IMG/VR virus record: IMGVR_UViG_3300042350_005609
Location: 1-20,105 of that record
DNA: 20,105 nucleotides
Reading direction: 5' to 3' (one strand)
Source of the DNA: a virus
Part shown: piece by piece, positions 7,304-14,629 of the stretch
How the letters are laid out: each line of letters begins with the position of its first letter
How positions within the stretch are numbered: position 1 is the stretch's first letter
The notes under the pieces: model-generated
What the model saw: only the letters and a program-made list of their open reading frames with translations
Database searches by the model: none
What the model was told of the DNA's origin: nothing
Program-made: the position numbers and the translations under genes

Positions 7304-8296
7304 ATGAATAAACAAACATTCAAATCTTTGTTAAAACCAGAAATGGGAACTAACAGCGTTGATGATGTTGATCATGCAGCCAAAATACTGGCTGATGCAT
7401 ATGAATTATCAACCATTGGAAGCAGTTGTACTTTTTATGGATCAACATTAGTTCGTGGTGATAAATCAACATTGGAAAAATTTATCAAAGCGGCATTTGA
7501 AGTAAATAAATCAACAAATTCTAAAAATGGTTACATTCTGATGGCAGTTGGTTTTTGTTCTTATTGGATAGGAACAACATTTACACCGTTACCACCAATG
7601 CCTCCTGCAATATCATCAACGGTAGGAACAAAGGTTTTGTTTCCCGGTGATCCAAAAAAATTAGAACAAAAGTTACAAGTTGCATTTGATCAATCTGAAT
7701 TTGATTTATTCGTTGAAATGTTATACACTGCATTGTGTTCATTTCATAGTACAATAGCAGGAACATTTCAGGGATTGGTTCCAGCTGCACCATCTCCTGT
7801 TCCAATAATACTACCTTGGGTTTCTATTTTATGTGTACCACCTAAATCACAAGGAACATCAGGAACATCTGGAACGAGTGGAACATCCGGCACAACTGGA
7901 ACTTCTGGAACATCTGGAACATCCGGCACAACTGGAAGAACTGGAACTTCTGGAACATCCGGCACAACTGGAACTTCTGGAACATCCGGCACAACTGGAA
8001 ATATAGACACTATAAATGCTATTAGTTGGGGAACTGATATAAACAGAACAAAATATCCATATGGTATAAACATTTCAATAACAGTTAAAACTGGAAATGG
8101 TGGAACTTTATCTTATATTTTCGATAATGAAGGATTTGTGGATGTTAATGGAAAAAAATACTTTGCTGATAAAGTCATTGGTGTTAATAAAGAATCTGTT
8201 TTAGACTGGACTAAAAAACAATTAAAAGAAAATCCATCTTGGGAAGAACTTCGTAATTTAATACAATTAGGTTGGAAACAAAATCCATATACCTAA
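7304..8296 (+). CDS. Putative virion protein with collagen-like insert
   Basis: 330 residues in three parts. Residues 1-180 form a globular domain containing TIGSSCTFYGSTLVRGDKST, MAVGFCSYWIGTTF and PSPVPIILPWVSIL, features I recall from uncharacterised phage structural proteins. Residues 184-231 are sixteen Gly-X-Y triplets (GTS, GTT, one GRT). Residues 235-330 form a second small domain with KYFADKVIGVNKESVLDW and a helical C-terminus. The collagen-like insert resembles the one in the fibre gene at 2-187, though Y is sometimes Thr here. A trimeric structural or fibre role is inferred. It starts 3 bases after the previous gene without a clear Shine-Dalgarno. Confidence 0.7.
   Translation: MNKQTFKSLLKPEMGTNSVDDVDHAAKILADAYELSTIGSSCTFYGSTLVRGDKSTLEKFIKAAFEVNKSTNSKNGYILMAVGFCSYWIGTTFTPLPPMPPAISSTVGTKVLFPGDPKKLEQKLQVAFDQSEFDLFVEMLYTALCSFHSTIAGTFQGLVPAAPSPVPIILPWVSILCVPPKSQGTSGTSGTSGTSGTTGTSGTSGTSGTTGRTGTSGTSGTTGTSGTSGTTGNIDTINAISWGTDINRTKYPYGINISITVKTGNGGTLSYIFDNEGFVDVNGKKYFADKVIGVNKESVLDWTKKQLKENPSWEELRNLIQLGWKQNPYT
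7853..7996 (+). repeat. Collagen-like GTS/GTT triplet array (16 triplets)
   Basis: Sixteen in-frame Gly-X-Y triplets within the 7304-8296 gene. At DNA level the unit ggaacatccggcacaact recurs several times with small changes. This is the second such array in the window and uses a different triplet mix (GTT rather than GSS or GNS), so it is not a simple copy of the first. Confidence 0.85.
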
Positions 8297-8311
8297 TAAA
8301 CTATAAAATTG

Positions 8312-8321
8312 TATATTTATC
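8312..8321 (+). promoter_or_regulatory. Candidate late-promoter motif (TATATTTATC)
   Basis: Matches the ATATTTAT core found in other gaps. It ends only 3 bases before the ATG at 8325, which has no visible ribosome binding site. If it is a -10 type promoter, the transcript would begin at or very near that ATG. Confidence 0.3.
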
Positions 8322-8324
8322 AGT

Positions 8325-8669
8325 ATGAATAAATGTGCAGAAAATATAGTTAGAGAAATAATTCGTGAGTATCTCCGTTCAGTATTGATTGAAGGAAAAA
8401 AACCCAGTGGTGGTTTAACTGGATGGTTTAGAGAAAGATGGGTTGATATTTCTCGTAAGAAAAAAGGTGGTGGACATCCGCCATGTGGCGCCTCTGCTGG
8501 TAGTAAAGCCAGAAAGGGTGGTAAGAGGGCATATCCCAAATGTGTTCCGGCATCAAAAGCATCTTCAATGTCATCAAAACAAAAGAGAAGTGCCGTAACA
8601 CGAAAGAGAAAAAAAGGTGCTACCGGCCGTGGTAAGGCAAAAATGGTTTCAACATATACAAAGGATTAA
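8325..8669 (+). CDS. Small basic protein with putative capsid-targeting leader
   Basis: 114 residues, very rich in Lys and Arg. Residues 1-23 form an amphipathic helix (ENIVREIIREYLRSV) ending LIE-G at 21-24, which matches the T4 gp21 protease rule of cleavage after (L/I)xE and resembles the capsid-targeting leaders of T4 internal proteins. The rest contains GGLTGWFRERWVDI, PPCG, AYPKCVPASKASSM and SAVTRKRKKG, a motif series I associate with the DUF5872-like family of phage and algal-virus proteins (family name from memory). The two Cys motifs may bind metal. A DNA-associated internal head protein is a reasonable inference, but it has not been shown. No ribosome site precedes the ATG, and there is no other credible start before the conserved region. 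Confidence 0.7.
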   Translation: MNKCAENIVREIIREYLRSVLIEGKKPSGGLTGWFRERWVDISRKKKGGGHPPCGASAGSKARKGGKRAYPKCVPASKASSMSSKQKRSAVTRKRKKGATGRGKAKMVSTYTKD

Positions 8670-8671
8670 AG

Positions 8672-9010
8672 ATGGAAGATGTTTCGGTAAAAAAAATTGG
8701 TGATTACATAAAAATTTTCGCCGGTGTATTGTTTGCAATAATGTTCTTATACATTGTCTATGATAATTACAAATCAAAAGAACAAATAAAGTCTTCAACA
8801 AAAACAAAGGATAGTTTGGAGGCATTGATAAACAAATATGAATTTGACTATGTTGAATTGAAAAAAAGAGCTGATAATTTGGATTCACTTATCAAAGTTC
8901 GTAAAGATAGTATTCTAATAATAAAAGAAAGATTCTACGTTTACAGAAACCGAGAAATAAAAAATCCAGATGAAGCAACTAAACTTATTAAAAAATTTCT
9001 GAATGAGTAA
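8672..9010 (+). CDS. Single-TM coiled-coil protein, possible inner-membrane spanin
   Basis: 112 residues. A hydrophobic segment at about 14-31 (IKIFAGVLFAIMFLYIVY) follows a short cytoplasmic N-terminus. Residues 35-95 are charged with heptad-like spacing, predicted to be periplasmic coiled coil, and the chain ends DEATKLIKKFLNE. An N-terminal anchor plus a periplasmic coiled coil is the topology of Rz-type i-spanins, which help disrupt the outer membrane at lysis. Family membership cannot be shown by eye. AAGGA lies 8 bases before the start. The next gene also encodes an exported coiled-coil protein, which supports a pair. Confidence 0.6.
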   Translation: MEDVSVKKIGDYIKIFAGVLFAIMFLYIVYDNYKSKEQIKSSTKTKDSLEALINKYEFDYVELKKRADNLDSLIKVRKDSILIIKERFYVYRNREIKNPDEATKLIKKFLNE

Positions 9011-9013
9011 TAT

Positions 9014-9385
9014 ATGAAATATCTTATTGCATTGTTATTTTCCGTTTCGATTGCATTTGCTTCCGAAAAAGATTCCCTCGTTTGTTTTACAAAACCCGAA
9101 GTAACTAAATTGTGGAATAAAATTCAACTGATAAGAGATTCGGTTGAATACCTTACTGCAGTTGTTAATGTTCAAGATACAGTAATAGATTTATATGTTT
9201 CTAGATCAGAAATGTTTATACAACAATTAAAAAATCGTGATGAAACACTTGCCGCTTGTAAAAAGAGAAGTGAAGAACTTGAAAAAATAAATCAAGAACT
9301 GCAACCTCGTTGGTATGATAATAAATTTTTATGGTTCCTAACCGGAGCCGCTTCTGTTGTTGGAATAATTCTTGTAGTACAATGA
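9014..9385 (+). CDS. Exported coiled-coil protein with C-terminal TM
   Basis: 123 residues. Residues 1-17 look like a signal peptide (MKYLIALLFSVSIAFASE). Residues 28-98 are charged and probably coiled coil. A C-terminal membrane segment lies at about 105-122 (FLWFLTGAASVVGIILVV) after QPRWYDNK. There is no lipobox at the signal cleavage site; Cys24 is preceded by charged residues and Val, so this is not a standard o-spanin lipoprotein. The topology is the reverse of the preceding gene product, so the two could form a membrane-spanning complex. A lysis role is possible but unproven. Its stop overlaps the terminase start (ATGA). Confidence 0.6.
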   Translation: MKYLIALLFSVSIAFASEKDSLVCFTKPEVTKLWNKIQLIRDSVEYLTAVVNVQDTVIDLYVSRSEMFIQQLKNRDETLAACKKRSEELEKINQELQPRWYDNKFLWFLTGAASVVGIILVVQ

Positions 9386-10974
9386 GTCAATCGAATAAAA
9401 ATCTTAAAGACATAATAAAAGAGGAATACGCAAAATGTGCGTCTAATCCCGTATACTTTATGAAAAGGTATGCTAAGATTCAACATCCAACTCGTGGCAA
9501 AATACTTTTTGAATTATACCCATTCCAAGAAGATGTTGTAAAAGAATTTAATAATAACCGATGGAACATAGTTCTGAAATCTCGTCAGTTGGGCATTTCT
9601 ACTCTTATTGCCGGTTATTCACTTTGGTTGATGTTATTTAACCAAGATAAAAACATTCTTGTTATTGCAACAAAACAAGAAACTGCAAAGAATTTGGTTA
9701 CAAAAGTGCGTGTTATGTATGACAATCTTCCAAGTTGGTTGAAGACCGGTGTTCAAGAAGATAACAAACTTTCACTTCGATTTAAGAATGGTTCACAAAT
9801 CAAAGCCGTTTCTGCTGCCGCTGACTCTGCTCGTTCTGAAGCACTTTCACTTCTGATTATAGACGAGGCCGCCTTTATTGATGACATTGATAAGATATGG
9901 GCATCTGCACAACAAACATTGGCAACCGGTGGTACGGCAATTATCAATTCTACCCCAAACGGTGTTGGTAACTTTTATCACAAACAATGGGTAAAGGCAA
10001 CACTAAAAGAGAGTGCATTTAATCCAATAGAATTATTATGGCAAGTTCATCCAGACCGAGATCAAACATGGAGAGACGAACAAGATATTCTTCTTGGACC
10101 AGATTTGGCAAAACAAGAATGTGATGGAAACTTCCTTGCATCCGGTCGTTCTGTTATTGATGGTGAATTGGTTCAATGGTATAGAGAAACTTATGTCTGT
10201 GAACCAAAAGAAAAAAGAGGTGCAGAAGATGCTTATTGGATTTGGGAATATCCGGATTCAAATAAAACTTACATTGTTGTAGCCGATGTTGCTCGTGGTG
10301 ATGGTAATGATAATTCAGCATTTCACGTAATTGATATTGATAATTTAGAACAAGTTGCGGAATATCGTGGAAAACTTGATACGAAGTCTTATGGTAATAT
10401 GCTGGTATCAGTTGCAACCGAATATAACGATGCAATGCTTGTTATTGAAAATGCTAATGTTGGGTGGGCAGTAATCCAACAAGTAATAGACAGAGGTTAT
10501 CCGAATCTGTATTACACCTACAAAGAAGATGGATATGTTGATCCATCTATTCAAATACCAAAAGGTTATGACTTAAAAGACAAATCACAAATGGTTCCTG
10601 GTTTCACTACAAGTGCAAAAACAAGACCATTGTTGATTTCAAAGTTAGAAACATATTTTCGTGAGAGGACACCTATTGTAAAATCTGCAAGATTGACCGA
10701 AGAACTTCTTGTATTCGTTTGGAATGGTTCAAAGGCTGAAGCACAATCTGGATACAGTGACGATTTAGTTTTGTCATTTTCTATTGGTCTTTGGGTTAGA
10801 GATACTGCTATAAAACTTCGCCAAGAAGGTTTGATGAAGACCAGAATGAGTTTAGATTACATGGGTAAATCAACCAGTCCATTAAAACCGTCATATAATT
10901 TTTCTGATAATAATAATGGTTGGAGTATGAATATAAACGGTCAAAACGAAGATTTAACTTGGTTGCTAAAATAA
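9382..10974 (+). CDS. 17: Terminase large subunit (T4 gp17-like)
   Basis: 530 residues from the ATG at 9382, which overlaps the previous stop as ATGA. This start gives a sensible N-terminus; the upstream ATG at 9331 only adds translated sequence from the preceding gene. The ATPase domain has Walker A SRQLGIST (68-74; T4 has SRQLGKTT), Walker B LLIIDEAAF (157-165) and coupling motif NSTPNG (189-194). The RNase H-like nuclease domain has acidic residues in VADVARGDG (Asp302), VIENAN (Glu356) and YSDDLVLSF (Asp460/461). It is the packaging motor that translocates DNA through the portal and cuts the concatemer. The expected small terminase (gp16) is not recognisable upstream. The portal gene follows directly, unlike T4. 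Confidence 0.95.
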   Translation: MSQSNKNLKDIIKEEYAKCASNPVYFMKRYAKIQHPTRGKILFELYPFQEDVVKEFNNNRWNIVLKSRQLGISTLIAGYSLWLMLFNQDKNILVIATKQETAKNLVTKVRVMYDNLPSWLKTGVQEDNKLSLRFKNGSQIKAVSAAADSARSEALSLLIIDEAAFIDDIDKIWASAQQTLATGGTAIINSTPNGVGNFYHKQWVKATLKESAFNPIELLWQVHPDRDQTWRDEQDILLGPDLAKQECDGNFLASGRSVIDGELVQWYRETYVCEPKEKRGAEDAYWIWEYPDSNKTYIVVADVARGDGNDNSAFHVIDIDNLEQVAEYRGKLDTKSYGNMLVSVATEYNDAMLVIENANVGWAVIQQVIDRGYPNLYYTYKEDGYVDPSIQIPKGYDLKDKSQMVPGFTTSAKTRPLLISKLETYFRERTPIVKSARLTEELLVFVWNGSKAEAQSGYSDDLVLSFSIGLWVRDTAIKLRQEGLMKTRMSLDYMGKSTSPLKPSYNFSDNNNGWSMNINGQNEDLTWLLK

Positions 10975-10993
10975 GGTTTACAATTTTTCCTAC

Positions 10994-11002
10994 ATATTTA
11001 TA
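10994..11002 (+). promoter_or_regulatory. Candidate late-promoter motif (ATATTTATA)
   Basis: Same core as at 4552, in the 59-bp gap between terminase and portal genes, 31 bases before the portal ATG. A good Shine-Dalgarno (AGGTGA) lies between it and the ATG, so a transcript starting here would have a normal leader. Confidence 0.35.
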
Positions 11003-11033
11003 TTAAGTTTATATTATAGAAAACAGGTGACAA

Positions 11034-12899
11034 ATGGCACAAAAAAAATCATTATTTGATAGATTGAAAACACTTTTTTCAACCAATGTTGTTGTTCGTA
11101 ATGTTGGTGGTAAAAAATTAAGAGTGGTTGATACCGCAAGGTATCAGGGTGATGGGAACCCACATACCTCAAAGGTTATAGATCGATATGGTAGATTGCA
11201 TGGTACAAAGGGAACCCCAATATCTGTTTACAATCAATACAATTCTTTTTCTGCTACAAAAATAGATTTGTACACCGATTATGAGGCAATGGACACCGAT
11301 GCAATTATTTCATCCGCGCTTGACATATATTCCGATGAAAGCACTCTTAAAAATGATCAGGGCGATGTTCTTACAATAAAAACCGATAACGATAATATAA
11401 GAAAAATACTTCGTAATCTTTTTTATGATGTTCTTAACATAGAATACAATCTTTGGCCTTGGATTAGAAATCTTTGTAAATATGGAGACTTTTACCTTTA
11501 TCTTGATGTAAAGGATGAATTGGGTGTAACAAATGTTGTACCATTTTCACCATATGAAATGCAAAGAGAAGAAGGAACTGATCCCGAACATATTTACATG
11601 ACAAAATTTATTTATGAAGGACCTCTCGGAAAAGGTGAATTTCAGAATTATGAAATTGCTCATTTCCGTCTTCTTGGTGATACAAATTTTTTACCCTATG
11701 GCAAATCTATGTTGGAAGGTGCTAGAAAACTTTTCAAACAGATTTTATTGATGGAAGATGCTATGTTGATACATCGTATTATGCGAGCACCAGAAAAGAG
11801 GATATTCAAAATTGATATTGGTAACATTCCACCTGCAGAAGTAGACCAATATATGAACAACCTTATGAATAAAATGAAGAAAGTTCCAATAATAAATGAA
11901 CAGACTGGTGACTATAATCTTCGTTTTAATATGCAAAATCTTTTGGAAGACTTTTATCTTCCAGTTCGTGGTGGGCAATCTGGAACTTCTATTGAGTCTC
12001 TTGCTGGATTACAATATGATTCTATTCAAGATATTGAGTATTTGAGATCGAAGATTTTTGCCGCTCTTAAAGTCCCAAAACCATATTTGGGCTATGATGA
12101 AAGAGTTGAAGGTAAGGCAACTCTTGCTGCTCTCGATATTCGTTTTGCCAGAACAATAGAGAGAATACAAAGAATAGTTGTTTCAGAATTGACAAAAATA
12201 GCTATTGTTCATCTTTACTCACAAGGTTACGAAAATGCAGACCTTGTAAATTTTGAACTTGGTTTGACTGGTCCATCTATAATATATGAACAAGAAAAAG
12301 TTGCTCTTATGAAAGAGAGAGTAGATTTGGCTGGAACACTAATTGAGAAAAAATTATTTTCATTGAAATACATATATTCTAACATATTCAATTTGTCAGA
12401 AGATGAAGCGGAATTTGAAAAAAATGAAGTTCTTGAAGATATTAAACATGCATTTCGTCAGAAACAAATTGAAAATGAAGGAAATGATCCAGCAGTTACA
12501 AAGGAATCTTTCGGAACACCACATGATATTGCAAGTATGCAAGTTCGTGGTGGTGCTAAAATGATAAATGATAATGAGGTTCCAGACGGTGGTTGGCCTG
12601 GTGCAGGTAGACCTGCTAAAAACTTGAATTATGCAACAGATAAAAGTCCATTTGGAAGGGATCCAATAGGAATGAAGGATGTTGGTAGTACACTTAAAGT
12701 TAATCAATCACCAAAGGCAAACCATAAGGGTAATTCACCATTATCTCTTGAAAATAAAAACATTGAAAAATTGATTGGTAGTATGTCTGGTATGAGAGTA
12801 AAGACTAAACAAATAATATCAGAAAGTCTTAAACCATCAAATAACAAAGAAATTGAACCAAATTTATTAGATGAAAACAATTTATTAGATGAATTGTAA
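11034..12899 (+). CDS. 20: Portal vertex protein (T4 gp20-like)
   Basis: 621 residues, longer than T4 gp20 (about 520). Conserved features: RYGRLHGTKG (51-60), DIYSDEST (97-104), a core with HRIMRAPEKRIFKIDIGNIP (247-266), then LLEDFYLPVRGGQSGTSIES (303-322) and KVPKPYLGY (346-354). These are typical of T4-type portals, which form a dodecamer at one capsid vertex, start prohead assembly and act as the DNA channel. The C-terminal extension (from about 470) is polar, and ends in a duplicated NLLDEN/NLLDEL from a short direct repeat at about 12861-12895. AGGTGA lies 6 bases before the ATG. Position directly after terminase supports the call. Confidence 0.95.
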   Translation: MAQKKSLFDRLKTLFSTNVVVRNVGGKKLRVVDTARYQGDGNPHTSKVIDRYGRLHGTKGTPISVYNQYNSFSATKIDLYTDYEAMDTDAIISSALDIYSDESTLKNDQGDVLTIKTDNDNIRKILRNLFYDVLNIEYNLWPWIRNLCKYGDFYLYLDVKDELGVTNVVPFSPYEMQREEGTDPEHIYMTKFIYEGPLGKGEFQNYEIAHFRLLGDTNFLPYGKSMLEGARKLFKQILLMEDAMLIHRIMRAPEKRIFKIDIGNIPPAEVDQYMNNLMNKMKKVPIINEQTGDYNLRFNMQNLLEDFYLPVRGGQSGTSIESLAGLQYDSIQDIEYLRSKIFAALKVPKPYLGYDERVEGKATLAALDIRFARTIERIQRIVVSELTKIAIVHLYSQGYENADLVNFELGLTGPSIIYEQEKVALMKERVDLAGTLIEKKLFSLKYIYSNIFNLSEDEAEFEKNEVLEDIKHAFRQKQIENEGNDPAVTKESFGTPHDIASMQVRGGAKMINDNEVPDGGWPGAGRPAKNLNYATDKSPFGRDPIGMKDVGSTLKVNQSPKANHKGNSPLSLENKNIEKLIGSMSGMRVKTKQIISESLKPSNNKEIEPNLLDENNLLDEL

Positions 12900-12906
12900 T
12901 TTTCTC

Positions 12907-12916
12907 TATATTTATT
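12907..12916 (+). promoter_or_regulatory. Candidate late-promoter motif (TATATTTATT)
   Basis: ATATTTAT core in the 51-bp gap after the portal gene, 34 bases before the ATG at 12951. AAGGA lies just before that ATG. It fits the position of the motif before the portal gene. Confidence 0.35.
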
Positions 12917-12950
12917 CTATGAAAGTGCACACAAATAGGTATAAGGAAAA

Positions 12951-13793
12951 ATGAAGAAAATAAAACATTCAAAATTCAAAAATACTGCAATGTTATTTGA
13001 GCTATTAACACGCCAGATAACATCTGACATTATTTCTTCCAATGAATCTATCGCTATTCAAATTCTTAAAAAGTTCTTCAATAAAAACACAGAACTTATT
13101 AAGGAATATAGACTATACAAAACTTTAGTAGATGAAAAATTAAAATCAGACACAAAGGCAAATATGTTAATTGAAGCGGTTATGAAGGCAAGAAGGGGTT
13201 TGAATAGAAATAAATTACAAAATGAAAAGTATGAGTTGATTAAAACTATAAAAGAAAATTTTGAAATTGATTCATTCTTCCAAACAAAAGTTCACGATTA
13301 CAAACTACTTGCTTCAATATACAAAGTATTTGAATACAATGAATTGGAAAATCCAGTTGAAATAACAAAATCAAGAATAACAATACTTGAAAATGTGACG
13401 AGAAAATCAAATAACTCAAATATAAACGAGACTGTATCTATTGTAAATGAACCAAAAGAGGTTCGTATATTGGCATACAAATATCTTGTAGAAAAATTTA
13501 ATACAAAATATAGTAATCTTTCTGAACCACAAAAGGTTTTGTTAAGAGAATATATTGAAAATGTAAGTAACACCAACAACTTGAAATCACTTATTCAAAC
13601 CGAAGCAGTAACTATTAAACGGTTTTTTACAAAAAATATGCATAGAGTAAAGGATAAGTCATTAAAAATAAAATTACAAGAAGTAGTTGGTCTTTTAGAC
13701 AGTTATGAAACAATAAAAAAAGTAGAAGAAAATCATATTTCTGCACTACTTCGATATTATAGTCTAATAGATGATTTATCATGGAGTAAATAA
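12951..13793 (+). CDS. Conserved head-region protein of T4-like aquatic phages
   Basis: 280 residues, mostly helical and charged, with a striking N-terminus HSKFKNTAMLFELLTRQITS (6-25), then ILKKFFNKNTELIKEY and KARRGLNRNKLQNEKYELIK. I recall proteins with this KFKNTxxLFELLxRQIT opening next to prohead genes of uncultured marine myoviruses, but no function is known to me. It occupies the place of T4 genes 67/68, which are prohead core components, though no sequence match to them is visible. No TM segment or catalytic motif is apparent. A prohead assembly or core role is inferred from position only. AAGGA precedes the ATG, and the stop overlaps the next start (TAATG). Confidence 0.7.
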   Translation: MKKIKHSKFKNTAMLFELLTRQITSDIISSNESIAIQILKKFFNKNTELIKEYRLYKTLVDEKLKSDTKANMLIEAVMKARRGLNRNKLQNEKYELIKTIKENFEIDSFFQTKVHDYKLLASIYKVFEYNELENPVEITKSRITILENVTRKSNNSNINETVSIVNEPKEVRILAYKYLVEKFNTKYSNLSEPQKVLLREYIENVSNTNNLKSLIQTEAVTIKRFFTKNMHRVKDKSLKIKLQEVVGLLDSYETIKKVEENHISALLRYYSLIDDLSWSK

Positions 13794-14116
13794 TGCCAGT
13801 AAACGAAATTCACCCATATAATTTTCCGCAATCACAGGCAAATGATTTTGAAAGAAAAGGGCATCCAGGAAAATTTTTACAATCTATAACTTGTTCAAGT
13901 GGAACAACAACTTATTTTACCGGTTCAAATTTTGGAGTTGGTGGATTGATAGTTCCTGCATTAACAACTGGAACGGCATCACTTTCAAAAGGTGGTGATA
14001 TTCCACTTGCTGTTCTTGCAGGTTCATTGAGAATACAAGAATTATCAGTATTATCGGTAAAGGTAGATACTAATGGTCCTGTTTATGCTTTAGTAAAAAA
14101 TCCACTTGTAAAATAA
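13793..14116 (+). CDS. Small putative virion protein
   Basis: 107 residues, beginning MPVNEIHPYNFPQSQ, with HPGKFLQSI, TGSNFGVGGLI and GGDIPLAVLAGSLRIQELSV. The sequence is beta-rich in appearance and has no TM segment. The pattern resembles short uncharacterised proteins I recall from head modules of aquatic myoviruses. A GGAGT site lies 6 bases before the start, which overlaps the previous stop by one base, so expression is coupled to the 12951 gene. A decoration or minor structural role is possible but not shown. Confidence 0.65.
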   Translation: MPVNEIHPYNFPQSQANDFERKGHPGKFLQSITCSSGTTTYFTGSNFGVGGLIVPALTTGTASLSKGGDIPLAVLAGSLRIQELSVLSVKVDTNGPVYALVKNPLVK

Positions 14117-14124
14117 GGTAAAAT

Positions 14125-14628
14125 ATGAATGTTGAATCTTTCATAAAAAAATTAAAAGAATCAGAAGAATATCGTCAATTTGCAGAAGAAATTGCATTGG
14201 ACGAAATGAGCACCACTGCTTCTGTTCCTGGATATCAAACACCGAATGCATTTGCTCCGAGTGAAAAAGAATTTGAAAAAAGTAGTAAAGAAAATGCAGA
14301 AACTCAGGGATATACAGTTGTTCCTAAAAAATCAAAACGAAATTATGAATCCATTTACAAACAGGCAATGGGTGTAATTAACGAGGGAACATATAAAGAA
14401 TTTCGTGGTGATGAAAGCCGTAGCACGAATAGAAAAATAAATGATTCTATAAAAAATATAAACAAAACAATCTATGAAGTTGAGAGAGTCGTTGAACATG
14501 CACTCAAATTAAAAACAGAAATGAATGTTGATCAAAGAACTCTTTGGGGTGAATCCATGAGTAGATTGAGAAAAATATCAGAAAGAATAAACAGAATTAC
14601 TAAAAAAATACACGAATTAGGTGCTTAA
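14125..14628 (+). CDS. Head-region coiled-coil protein with possible gp21 site
   Basis: 167 residues. An N-terminal acidic helix (MNVESFIKKLKESEEYRQF) is followed by DEMSTTASVPGYQTPNAFAP, a Gly/Thr/Pro motif that I recall recurring in aquatic phage head proteins. MGVINEGTYKEF holds an I-N-E-G site matching the gp21 rule (L/I)xE. The C-terminal half (about 95-167) is a long helix with STNRKINDSIKNINKT and LRKISERINRITKKIHEL. KISERI also occurs near the C-terminus of the 15304 protein. The site lies immediately before the helical region and could release it. Role: candidate prohead core component, by position and composition. AAGG precedes the start. Confidence 0.65.
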   Translation: MNVESFIKKLKESEEYRQFAEEIALDEMSTTASVPGYQTPNAFAPSEKEFEKSSKENAETQGYTVVPKKSKRNYESIYKQAMGVINEGTYKEFRGDESRSTNRKINDSIKNINKTIYEVERVVEHALKLKTEMNVDQRTLWGESMSRLRKISERINRITKKIHELGA

Positions 14629-14629
14629 G

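Noticed and set aside
7768-8073. Minus-strand reading frame rich in Val-Pro repeats (VPDVPEVPVV)
   Set aside because: It is the reverse complement of the GTS/GTT collagen-like array, with no start signal or supporting neighbours.
9331-9381. Upstream ATG extending the terminase N-terminus
   Set aside because: The extra 17 residues overlap the coding end of the previous gene in another frame; the ATG at 9382 gives an ATGA junction and a normal N-terminus.
9014-9385. Outer-membrane spanin lipoprotein (Rz1-like)
   Set aside because: No acceptable lipobox precedes a Cys near the signal peptide; Cys24 follows charged residues and Val at -1.
14621-14629. GTG start for the prohead protease
   Set aside because: An ATG at 14630 has AGGTG at a good distance; the GTG overlaps that same Shine-Dalgarno.
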